Positions 1-5,576 of a stretch of 5,576 nt of DNA are shown piece by piece; within the stretch, counting starts at the first letter, position 1, and each line of letters starts with the position of its first letter. Source of the stretch: an uncultured Bacteroidales bacterium (lineage in GTDB: Bacteria; Bacteroidota; Bacteroidia; Bacteroidales; UBA932); the NCBI GenBank assembly GCA_937906795.1, contig CALCUQ010000372.1, positions 1-5,576 on the forward strand, read 5' to 3'. A model generated the notes under the pieces. The model was not told where the DNA came from. It saw only the letters and a list, made by a program, of their open reading frames with translations, and made no database searches. A program made the translations under genes and the position numbers.

Positions 1-1390
1 TGAAAGGGTTATTTTCCCCATAAGAAGCATAAGCGGAAAAGTTATTGCCTTTGGAGGAAGAAAACTACGTGGAGATAAAGAGATTGCAAAATACATAAAC
101 TCACCTGAAAGTGAAGTATATGTAAAAAACAAAGTCCTGTACGGCATTTATGAGGCAAAAAGTGCCATTGCCAGAGAAAAGAAATGCTACCTTGTAGAAG
201 GATATACAGATGTTATATCGTTCCATCAGGCAGGAATAGAAAATGTTGTTGCCAGCAGCGGCACATCTCTTACTACCGGGCAAATCCAACTTATCAAGAG
301 ATTTACCAACAACGTAACAGTTCTCTACGATGGAGATTGGGCAGGAATAAAAGCCTCTTTAAGAGGTATAGACATGTTGCTGGAAGAGGGACTTGAGATT
401 AAGGTTGCTCTCTTCCCCGATGGAGAAGATCCGGATTCTTACGCAAGAAGCCATACAAAAGAGGAGCTTAAAGAGTTTCTTGACAACAATGAAGAAGACT
501 TTATTGCATTCAAGCATAAGGTGCTTAGCCAGGAAATCTCAAAAGACCCATTGCAAAGAGCCAAATTAATTGGAGAAGTAGTAAACAGTATTGCCATTAT
601 TCCCGATGCAATTACCAGAAGCGTTTATATCGAGGAGACAAGCTCCAAACTAAAAATAAGCCAGGAACTCCTTTCTCAAGAGGTTGCCAAAATAAGACAT
701 AAGAAACAAAGTGACAATTTCTACAGACAGCAAAGAGAAGCAGAAAGGATAGAAAGGCTGAAAGGCATTACAGACACCCCACAGATTACAAACCACACAT
801 CTGCAGGAAAGGTCCCTACTTTTGTTATAGATACCTATTGCGAAGAAGCAGAAAAAGAGATTCTCTATTATCTGCTTAAATTTGGCAACTACCCTATTCA
901 TTTGGAAGAGGAATTTGCATACGGAGCATCAAACATTGAGGAACAGACTGTAGCCCAATATATTTTGAGCCAGCTACAGAACGATGACCTTGAATTGCAG
1001 AATCTTATATATAAAGAGATTTTTGATGAATACTACTCGCTAAAAGAACACGAGCAGGAGCGGATATTAAGATATTTTATAAATCACCCAAAACAGGAGG
1101 TTGCAAAATTTGTGGCAGACCTTATTGCACAGCCATATATGCTTACCATCCAGCAATTCAGCAAGACACTTATTCCAGAGAGGAATGTACTGGGTTGCTA
1201 TGTGCCAAAAGCCATATTGATATACAAGGCAAAAATTACAACACAGGCAGCCATGAACCTTACTGAACAATTGGGCAAAGCACAAAAAGAGAACAATACA
1301 CAGGCACAGAGTGAACTTATAGAGCAACTCAACACCTTAATGCAAGTGAGAAACCTGTTCTCAAAAGAACTTAAAAGAATTATACTATAA
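1..1390 (+). CDS. dnaG: DNA primase DnaG, C-terminal part (5' end outside window)
   Basis: DnaG makes the short RNA primers for lagging-strand DNA synthesis and works with the replicative helicase. The open frame enters from the left edge (first full codon at base 2) and gives 462 visible residues, numbered here from that codon. It begins in the end of the RNA-polymerase core (RVIFPI, then a GKVIAFGGR stretch, residues 3-20). The TOPRIM metal-binding motifs follow: EGYTDV (66-71, acidic E66) and DGDWAG (110-115, D110 and D112). LFPDGEDPDSYAR and a long helical C-terminal region follow, consistent with the helicase-interacting domain. The N-terminal CHC2 zinc domain and most of the polymerase core are missing because the window starts late. 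The first ATG in this frame, at 374, is internal to TOPRIM and is not the start. By comparison with E. coli DnaG, roughly 200-220 residues are missing. metG follows after 27 bp on the same strand. Identification is firm; the partial state is a window effect, not a truncation. Confidence 0.96.
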   Translation, partial: ERVIFPIRSISGKVIAFGGRKLRGDKEIAKYINSPESEVYVKNKVLYGIYEAKSAIAREKKCYLVEGYTDVISFHQAGIENVVASSGTSLTTGQIQLIKRFTNNVTVLYDGDWAGIKASLRGIDMLLEEGLEIKVALFPDGEDPDSYARSHTKEELKEFLDNNEEDFIAFKHKVLSQEISKDPLQRAKLIGEVVNSIAIIPDAITRSVYIEETSSKLKISQELLSQEVAKIRHKKQSDNFYRQQREAERIERLKGITDTPQITNHTSAGKVPTFVIDTYCEEAEKEILYYLLKFGNYPIHLEEEFAYGASNIEEQTVAQYILSQLQNDDLELQNLIYKEIFDEYYSLKEHEQERILRYFINHPKQEVAKFVADLIAQPYMLTIQQFSKTLIPERNVLGCYVPKAILIYKAKITTQAAMNLTEQLGKAQKENNTQAQSELIEQLNTLMQVRNLFSKELKRIIL

Positions 1391-1417
1391 GACAAAAACA
1401 ATTAAACAGATATACAA

Positions 1418-3478
1418 ATGGGAAAAGAATTTAAGAGACACCTTATTACATCTGCCCTACCATACGCAAATGGACCTGTCCATATTGGACACTTGGCAGG
1501 AGTATATGTACCGGCCGATATCTACGCCAGATATTTGAGGCTAAAAGGTGAAGAAGTTTTATTTATTGGCGGGTCAGATGAACATGGAGTTCCAATTACT
1601 ATAAAAGCCAAACAGAATGGTTGCACACCTCAGGATGTAGTTGACAAATACCACACAATTATTAAAGACTCTTTTAAAGAGTTGGGAATCAGCTTTGATG
1701 TGTACTCAAGAACAAGTTCAAAGATTCACCATAAAACAGCTGCCGAATTCTTTAAAAAACTTTACACAGACGGCAAGTTTATTGAGAAAGAGAGCGAGCA
1801 ATACTTTGACACAGAAGCAAATACTTTCTTGGCAGACAGATACATTACAGGTACATGTCCCAAATGCGGTGCAGAGGGAGCTTACGGCGACCAGTGTGAG
1901 AAATGTGGTAGCACTTTGAGTCCCGACGAACTAATCAACCCTAAATCTGCAATTAGTGGAAGTGAGCCTATAAAAAAGACAACCAAACACTGGTACTTGC
2001 CTTTGGACCAATACGAAGGGTGGCTGAAAGAGTGGATTCTGGAAGGGCACAAAGAGTGGAAAACCAACGTATATGGACAATGTAAAAGCTGGATTGATGG
2101 CGGTCTGCAACCAAGAGCCGTTAGTAGAGACCTTGATTGGGGTGTTCCAGTTCCTGTAGAAGGAGCAGAGGGTAAAGTGCTATATGTATGGTTTGATGCC
2201 CCAATTGGCTATATATCCAATACAATTGAGATTTGCCCTAACGATTGGGAGAAATGGTGGAAGAGTGAAGACACCAAAATGGTTCACTTTATTGGAAAAG
2301 ACAATATAGTATTCCACTGTATAGTTTTCCCATCTATGCTTAAAGCATATGGAGATGGCTTTATTTTACCAGAAAATGTCCCTGCAAATGAATTCCTTAA
2401 TCTTGAGGGCGATAAAATATCAACATCAAGAAACTGGGCAGTATGGTTGCATGAGTATCTTGTAGACTTCCCTGGCCAGCAAGATGTTCTTAGATATGTG
2501 TTGTGTGCAAATGCGCCAGAGACTAAAGACAATGACTTTACCTGGAAAGACTTCCAGACACGCAACAACAGTGAGCTTGTAGCCATTTACGGCAACTTTG
2601 TAAACAGAGCCGTTGTACTTACCCACAAATATTTTGAGGGTAAAGTTCCATCTCTTGGAAATCTGCAAGATGTAGATAAAGAGGTTCTGGATCAGATTCC
2701 AACCATTAAGAAAAACCTTGAGTACAATCTCAACAATTACAAATTCAGAGAAGCTCTAAAAGAGGCTATGAATCTTGCTCGTCTTGGTAACAAATACCTT
2801 ACAGAGACAGAGCCTTGGAAACTTGCCAAAACAGATATGGAAAGAGTTGCAACAATCCTTAACATATCATTGCAACTTTGTGCCAACCTTGCTATAGCAT
2901 TTGAGCCATTCCTTCCATTCTCGTCGGCGAAGCTTGTCAATATCCTGAACATTGAAAATATTTCATGGAGTGACTTTGGAAGTGGTGAGATTCTTAAACC
3001 AGGACATCAGTTAAATGCTGCACAACTGCTGTTTGCAAAAATTGAGGACGAAACCATTGATGCACAAATCAAGAAATTGAATGACACAAAAGCTGCAAAT
3101 GAGGCTAAAGCAGCCCAGGCTGCCACAACTGCCGCTCCTGTAGCACAGAAAGAGGAGTGTACATTTGATGATTTCATGAAAATGGATATTAGAACAGCTA
3201 CTGTTCTTGAAGCTGTAAAAGTTCCTAAAACAGACAAACTTCTACAACTTACCATAGATACCGGATTAGATAAAAGAACTATTGTATCCGGTATTGCAGA
3301 ATACTACACTCCAGAAGAGATGGTAGGAAAACAAATCTGCATTCTTGCCAACCTTGCTCCTAGAAAAATTAAAGGTATTGAATCAAAAGGAATGATTCTT
3401 ATGGCAAAAGATGAAAGCGGAAGAATGAAGTTTGTTACTCCGTCTGAAGCGGTAGACAATGGTGCTTGCGTAGGATAA
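1418..3478 (+). CDS. metG: Methionyl-tRNA synthetase with C-terminal tRNA-binding domain
   Basis: A cytoplasmic class I synthetase that charges tRNA-Met with methionine for initiation and elongation. The 686-residue protein is full length for the dimeric, E. coli-like form. Visible in order: the HIGH motif exactly as HIGH (22-25) after ALPYANGPV; a zinc knuckle with four cysteines (C147, C150, C160, C163) spaced CxxC-x9-CxxC; the RDLDWGVPVP segment (237-246); YVWFDA of the methionine pocket (256-261); and the KMSKS loop in the variant form KISTS (333-337). The anticodon-binding helical domain follows, with NFVNR (393-397) and EPWKLAK (465-471). An Ala-rich linker (about 558-578) leads to a Trbp111/EMAPII-like OB-fold tRNA-binding domain (about 583-686), which in this family aids dimerisation and tRNA affinity. 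The ATG at 1418 is supported by an in-frame stop at 1403-1405 and by the MGKEFKRHLITSALPYANGP start. There is no Shine-Dalgarno sequence, only an A-rich leader. I see no clear TAnnTTTG element in the 27-bp gap after dnaG, so co-transcription with dnaG is likely. Confidence 0.98.
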   Translation: MGKEFKRHLITSALPYANGPVHIGHLAGVYVPADIYARYLRLKGEEVLFIGGSDEHGVPITIKAKQNGCTPQDVVDKYHTIIKDSFKELGISFDVYSRTSSKIHHKTAAEFFKKLYTDGKFIEKESEQYFDTEANTFLADRYITGTCPKCGAEGAYGDQCEKCGSTLSPDELINPKSAISGSEPIKKTTKHWYLPLDQYEGWLKEWILEGHKEWKTNVYGQCKSWIDGGLQPRAVSRDLDWGVPVPVEGAEGKVLYVWFDAPIGYISNTIEICPNDWEKWWKSEDTKMVHFIGKDNIVFHCIVFPSMLKAYGDGFILPENVPANEFLNLEGDKISTSRNWAVWLHEYLVDFPGQQDVLRYVLCANAPETKDNDFTWKDFQTRNNSELVAIYGNFVNRAVVLTHKYFEGKVPSLGNLQDVDKEVLDQIPTIKKNLEYNLNNYKFREALKEAMNLARLGNKYLTETEPWKLAKTDMERVATILNISLQLCANLAIAFEPFLPFSSAKLVNILNIENISWSDFGSGEILKPGHQLNAAQLLFAKIEDETIDAQIKKLNDTKAANEAKAAQAATTAAPVAQKEECTFDDFMKMDIRTATVLEAVKVPKTDKLLQLTIDTGLDKRTIVSGIAEYYTPEEMVGKQICILANLAPRKIKGIESKGMILMAKDESGRMKFVTPSEAVDNGACVG

Positions 3479-3491
3479 TCAAGTTAAGCAT

Positions 3492-3531
3492 AAAAAAAAT
3501 GGGTTACTTTATAAAGTAGCCCATTTTTCTA
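3492..3531. terminator. Bidirectional Rho-independent terminator between metG and the convergent HU-like gene
   Basis: The arms 3495-3510 and 3513-3528 are near-perfect inverted repeats (AAAAATGGG core against CCCATTTTT). They form about 15 pairs around a four-base TATA loop. On the plus strand the only imperfection is a G.U pair (3504/3519), and T5 followed by CTATT ends the stem, which suits metG. On the minus strand the same position becomes an A.C mismatch, but the tail is eight U (complement of 3492-3499), which suits the convergent gene. The right arm overlaps the last codons and the stop of that minus-strand gene. Confidence 0.88.
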
Positions 3532-4345
3532 TTATCTCAAGTTCTTCCTTGGTATACAATATATGTTTCAGGACAGATGCCAACTGCTCCTTAAAAATGA
3601 CACAAAGCAAAACTATAAGTAAAAGTACAACCAGAAAGATCAGAATTTTCATAACTATTGTAACCGCTTTGTCCTCTTGCTTATTTTCCTCTTTAACTAC
3701 TGGAGCTTTCTGCTGTTGCTCCGTTTGCAATTCAGATAGCATCTGAGGCTCCAAGTTACTTTCCTGTTGCTCTTCTGGCTCAAATTGCTCTATTTCGGAT
3801 TGTTCCACTTCTGATTGCTCTGCCTCTTTTATTTTTTCTACGCCAGAATAGATATCAGTAAGATCAAACTCCACATTTTCAGTCTCTGTATCATTGTGAG
3901 ATGGAGCTTCGTATTCTGGGAATTCATTTGGCTCAACAATAATGGCATCCAATCCAAAACTATCTGGAGCAATATCAAAATCTGAATCTTTTTCAAATGC
4001 AATCTCCCCTTTACTATTATAAAGGGCACCAAAACCAGGGATTACCACCTTAAGCTCATTTGAAATGGCCTCTTTGACCTTTTTTGACAAAAACAACAAA
4101 TCTCTTTTACTGTCCTCCAAAATAAGGCCTGTTTTTCTGGCATAAGCATTCTCCAACAAACCGTCATTCTTAATTTGGGTATTGTCAAAAACTATTTTCT
4201 TTGTTGGTGGCAACATAATATTACTGTCTTCCAAAAAACTTGCTGGAATTTCCTCCAAAGAGAAAGTACCAACACCAGGAAGAGTAATACGCTGATTGTC
4301 AAACAATAGCTCTTGCAACAAAACTGATATAACGGCTAAATTCAT
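3509..4345 (-). CDS. Membrane-anchored protein with two CCDC81-like HU domains
   Basis: A 278-residue protein of unproven function. Residues 1-58 look like the first bacterial CCDC81-type HU domain: a helical start, LPGVGTF (22-28, the HU/IHF turn and strand), then PPTKKIVFDN (46-55). NDGLLENAYA (60-69) opens the second HU-like domain, which continues through IPGFGALYNSKGEIAFE (102-118) to GLDAI (131-135). An acidic Glu/Gln-rich linker follows (about 140-225). One strongly hydrophobic helix (about 229-251, with a long Leu/Val/Ile run) is the only membrane segment, and a charged tail of about 27 residues ends the protein. There is no signal peptide, so the HU domains are expected in the cytoplasm. 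Relatives have been proposed to link DNA to the envelope, some through a C-terminal SPOR domain that binds peptidoglycan; no SPOR domain is visible here. The ATG at 4345 is the first possible start: an in-frame stop lies at 4349-4351. The gene stands alone, convergent with metG and divergent from tRNA-Asn. Family call is fairly sure; DNA binding and topology are inference. Confidence 0.85.
   Translation of the reverse strand: MNLAVISVLLQELLFDNQRITLPGVGTFSLEEIPASFLEDSNIMLPPTKKIVFDNTQIKNDGLLENAYARKTGLILEDSKRDLLFLSKKVKEAISNELKVVIPGFGALYNSKGEIAFEKDSDFDIAPDSFGLDAIIVEPNEFPEYEAPSHNDTETENVEFDLTDIYSGVEKIKEAEQSEVEQSEIEQFEPEEQQESNLEPQMLSELQTEQQQKAPVVKEENKQEDKAVTIVMKILIFLVVLLLIVLLCVIFKEQLASVLKHILYTKEELEIIEKWATL
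3776..3820 (-). repeat. Three imperfect pentapeptide-coding repeats in the acidic linker
   Basis: Residues 176-190 of the HU-like membrane protein read EQSEV, EQSEI, EQFEP: three consecutive 15-bp units that have drifted at the DNA level. They sit in a wider Glu/Gln-rich stretch. The repeat probably arose by slippage within a disordered spacer between the HU domains and the membrane helix, so the spacer's length may vary between strains. No specific function is visible. Confidence 0.55.
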
Positions 4346-4369
4346 AATTTAAGGTTTGCTTTATAAAAA

Positions 4370-4377
4370 CAAAGTTA
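4370..4377 (-). promoter_or_regulatory. Bacteroidota-type -7 element for the HU-like gene
   Basis: On the minus strand this reads TAACTTTG, an exact match to the Bacteroidota sigma-ABfr -7 consensus TAnnTTTG. It lies 24 bases upstream of the ATG at 4345, which would give a leader of about 20 nt. At the expected distance upstream I find no clear TTG/TTTG -33 element, only A/T tracts, so the promoter is supported by the -7 box and its position only. Confidence 0.6.
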
Positions 4378-4379
4378 AC

Positions 4380-4406
4380 TTTTTTTTGTAATTTTTTTGA
4401 AAAAAA
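4380..4406. promoter_or_regulatory. A/T-tract block between the divergent promoters (possible UP-like or curved DNA)
   Basis: Three homopolymer runs follow closely: T8 (4380-4387), T7 (4392-4398) and A7 (4400-4406). They lie just upstream of the -33 box of the tRNA promoter and overlap the expected -33 zone of the divergent gene. Such tracts often bend DNA or bind the RNA polymerase alpha subunit upstream of stable-RNA promoters. That role is inferred from position and composition only. Confidence 0.4.
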
Positions 4407-4438
4407 TTTGGTAGATAAATAAATTTGATATACTTTTG
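4407..4438 (+). promoter_or_regulatory. Bacteroidota-type promoter of tRNA-Asn
   Basis: A -33 box TTTG (4407-4410) is followed after exactly 20 bp by TACTTTTG (4431-4438), an exact match to the Bacteroidota -7 consensus TAnnTTTG at its normal spacing. Transcription would start at about 4442-4446, leaving a 5' leader of roughly 30 nt to be removed from the tRNA precursor. Perfect boxes at good spacing suit a highly expressed stable RNA. Confidence 0.82.
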
Positions 4439-4472
4439 TACCCGCTGAACGAAACGAACAGCACACATAAAT

Positions 4473-4546
4473 TCCTGAATAGCTCAGTTGGTTAGAGCAT
4501 CTGACTGTTAATCAGAGGGTCCTAGGTTCAAGTCCTAGTTCAGGAG
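4473..4546 (+). tRNA. tRNA-Asn (anticodon GTT)
   Basis: A complete 74-nt cloverleaf. The acceptor stem TCCTGAA (4473-4479) pairs fully with TTCAGGA (4539-4545). The D stem is GCTC/GAGC (4482-4485, 4495-4498). The anticodon stem TCTGA/TCAGA (4500-4504, 4512-4516) holds loop CTGTTAA with anticodon GTT at 4507-4509, which reads AAC and AAU. The T stem CTAGG/CCTAG (4522-4526, 4534-4538) encloses TTCAAGT. The discriminator base is G (4546), as expected for tRNA-Asn. The 3' CCA is not encoded and must be added after transcription. The gene appears to be monocistronic, with its own promoter and terminator. Confidence 0.97.
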
Positions 4547-4554
4547 CAAAAAGC

Positions 4555-4589
4555 AAGAGGTTACGAGAAATCGCAACCTCTTTTTGTTT
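4555..4589 (+). terminator. Rho-independent terminator of tRNA-Asn
   Basis: AAGAGGTT (4555-4562) pairs with AACCTCTT (4575-4582). After one A.C mismatch, a CGA/TCG inner stem closes a GAAA loop (4567-4570) of GNRA type. The stem runs directly into a T tract (TTTTTGTTT, 4581-4589). It begins nine bases after the tRNA 3' end, so the tRNA transcript is short. Confidence 0.88.
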
Positions 4590-4616
4590 ATATGTCTGTA
4601 AATACAGTAAGGAACA

Positions 4617-4655
4617 ATAAAAAAGAAAGAGAGTGACTTCTGAGTCACCCCCTCC
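4617..4655 (-). terminator. Rho-independent terminator of the OmpA-family gene
   Basis: In the minus-strand RNA, GUGACU (4648-4643) and AGUCAC (4638-4633) form a perfect six-pair stem around a CAGA loop. It extends outward by several more G-C, G.U and A-U pairs through the GGGGG run. The 3' side runs into a U-rich tail (complement of 4617-4628). It begins 24 bases after the stop codon of the OmpA-family gene. On the plus strand no T tract follows, so it should work mainly in the minus direction. Confidence 0.85.
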
Positions 4656-4678
4656 TATCTTATTGTTACAAATAGGTA

Positions 4679-5576
4679 TTACTTTATAATAACCACTCTG
4701 TTAAGATTTGATGCGTTATATTCAGGAGAATAATGTGCACCCTTATTTGACAGTTGGGTCCCTTTGACACCATATCTGTTTTTAAGCAAATCATAAATGT
4801 ATTTTGATCTCTTTGCAGCCAGATCAACATTACCTTGCTCCTTATCAACAGCGCCAACTATGGTAAATACCTTATCTGGATTTGCCTTTATAACACTATC
4901 TATATAATGCTCAAGTTTGATAAGCTCTTTAAGACCTATAGTTGGACGACCAACCTCAAAATATAGAATTAAAGAAGAGACATCAACATTATTCTTATCC
5001 TTTTTTGTATCATTGTCTACTTTTGAGGCTTTAAACTCATTGCCACTATCAACAACCTTAACCAGCATTGTATCCTTTTGGGCAGATTGATTTGCCAGGG
5101 CAACCTGTTGCTCCAATTCCTGAGTCTTTTGTTCAAGCTGAGCTATTTTAGCTCTTAGAGCAGCATCAGACTCATAAACTTGGCCACTGTTGTCACTAAC
5201 GTTATAACTTTTTGCTTTCCTGACTTTTGCAGGCCTGTTATTATTCTTTTTAACAAACCAGTTTCTGCTAATCTTAACAGCCAAACCCGCAGAGCCGGAT
5301 ACTAAAGTTGCATAAGTACTTTTCTTGTTGGTATTGTTAGCATTGAAATCCTTTGAATCAAAGGTAGTAGCTCTCAAATCTATTGTAAAACTTACAACAT
5401 TGGAAATCCTGAACGAATTATACAACCCGGCTGTCATACCAATAGTGTTAATATCCGAGTTGTACAATGTGGTTTTTTGTTCAGGAGACATTCCAATATA
5501 TCCAACACCAATATATGGAGCCAGTGTCCACACTCTATATGGATTGAACCCACCTAAAGAGTTGTTCATATTCCAC
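4679..5576 (-). CDS. OmpA-family outer membrane protein, C-terminal part (5' end outside window)
   Basis: An outer membrane protein expected to anchor the outer membrane to peptidoglycan. About 299 residues are visible; the frame stays open at the right edge (WN precedes the first internal Met), so the ATG at 5569-5567 is probably not the start and the signal peptide lies outside. Counting from that Met, residues 1-107 look like the last strands of a beta-barrel: NPYRVWTLAPYIGVGYIG (9-26), then alternating strands ending SAGLAVKISRNWFVKK. A basic, Asn-rich linker (108-125) leads to a probable coiled coil (134-163, LEQKTQELEQQVALANQ). The OmpA domain (about 195-296) runs from VSSLILYFEVGRPTI to LNRVVIIK. 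The residues expected to hold peptidoglycan diaminopimelate are present: D242 in VGAVD and R254 in NVDLAAKRS. The usual GHTD reads GAVD. A terminator follows the stop. Family call is sure; the exact paralogue is not. Confidence 0.92.
   Translation of the reverse strand, partial: WNMNNSLGGFNPYRVWTLAPYIGVGYIGMSPEQKTTLYNSDINTIGMTAGLYNSFRISNVVSFTIDLRATTFDSKDFNANNTNKKSTYATLVSGSAGLAVKISRNWFVKKNNNRPAKVRKAKSYNVSDNSGQVYESDAALRAKIAQLEQKTQELEQQVALANQSAQKDTMLVKVVDSGNEFKASKVDNDTKKDKNNVDVSSLILYFEVGRPTIGLKELIKLEHYIDSVIKANPDKVFTIVGAVDKEQGNVDLAAKRSKYIYDLLKNRYGVKGTQLSNKGAHYSPEYNASNLNRVVIIK

Noticed and set aside
184..396. 70-residue plus-strand open frame near the left edge
   Set aside because: It overlaps dnaG in another frame, and the dnaG frame shows clear TOPRIM motifs through the same bases. 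The peptide has no recognisable features.
1348..1362. Small hairpin GAGAA/TTCTC near the dnaG 3' end
   Set aside because: Only five pairs, inside coding sequence and without a T tract; unlikely to be a terminator or control element.
374..1390. Possible shorter independent gene starting at the ATG at 374
   Set aside because: The frame is open to the left edge and encodes the conserved first half of TOPRIM (EGYTDV, DGDWAG), so this ATG is an internal Met of DnaG.
1067..1401. Minus-strand frames antisense to the dnaG 3' end, rich in Cys and Leu
   Set aside because: Composition follows from reading the complement of Lys/Glu/Gln-rich DnaG codons. There is no promoter box, domain or start context.
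2284..2668. Overlapping minus-strand frames inside metG
   Set aside because: They are antisense to conserved MetRS catalytic sequence including the KMSKS loop region, with no features of their own.
3549..3746. 65-residue plus-strand frame between metG and the tRNA, with a Ser/Cys-rich end
   Set aside because: It is the complement of the transmembrane helix and linker of the HU-like protein and lies just after the metG terminator. No promoter is seen.
3776..3820. Short repeats considered as a CRISPR-like or tandem DNA array
   Set aside because: The units are in frame, 15 bp long, degenerate and encode an acidic linker; there are no spacers or cas genes.
4473..4678. tRNA-Asn as an integration site for a mobile element
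   Set aside because: No integrase gene, no direct repeat of the tRNA 3' end and no foreign-looking composition downstream; the tRNA runs straight into its own terminator and an OmpA-family gene.

Overview
The window looks like chromosomal DNA from a Bacteroidota bacterium, probably Bacteroidales. Four things point there. The DNA is AT-rich. Start codons lack Shine-Dalgarno sequences and sit behind A-rich leaders. Two intergenic promoter candidates match the Bacteroidota -7 element TAnnTTTG. One gene has the tandem CCDC81-like HU domain layout, which is largely a Bacteroidota family. No species-level call can be made from sequence reading alone.

Layout, left to right. (1) Bases 1-1390 (+) hold the C-terminal two thirds of dnaG, the replicative primase; its start lies left of the window. 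(2) Bases 1418-3478 (+) hold a complete metG, methionyl-tRNA synthetase with a fused C-terminal tRNA-binding domain, 27 bp after dnaG and probably co-transcribed with it. (3) A bidirectional hairpin terminator at about 3492-3531 separates metG from a convergent minus-strand gene. (4) Bases 3509-4345 (-) encode a membrane-anchored protein with two HU-like domains, an acidic Glu/Gln linker and one transmembrane helix. Its last five codons and stop codon lie inside the shared terminator hairpin. (5) Bases 4346-4472 are a divergent AT-rich control region with one promoter candidate for each direction. (6) tRNA-Asn(GTT) lies at 4473-4546 (+), followed by its own terminator. (7) A second hairpin at 4617-4655 ends the minus-strand gene on the right, which encodes the C-terminal part of an OmpA-family outer membrane protein (4679-5576); its start lies beyond the window.

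Functionally these are core cell functions: replication priming, methionine and asparagine decoding, a probable DNA- or envelope-linked HU protein, and a peptidoglycan-binding outer membrane protein. I see no mobile element, CRISPR array, toxin-antitoxin pair or defence cassette. The item most worth a second look is the HU-like membrane protein. It has the DNA-binding-type front half of a family proposed to connect chromosome and envelope, but only a short tail of about 27 residues where some relatives carry a SPOR domain. No gap between genes exceeds about 130 bp.
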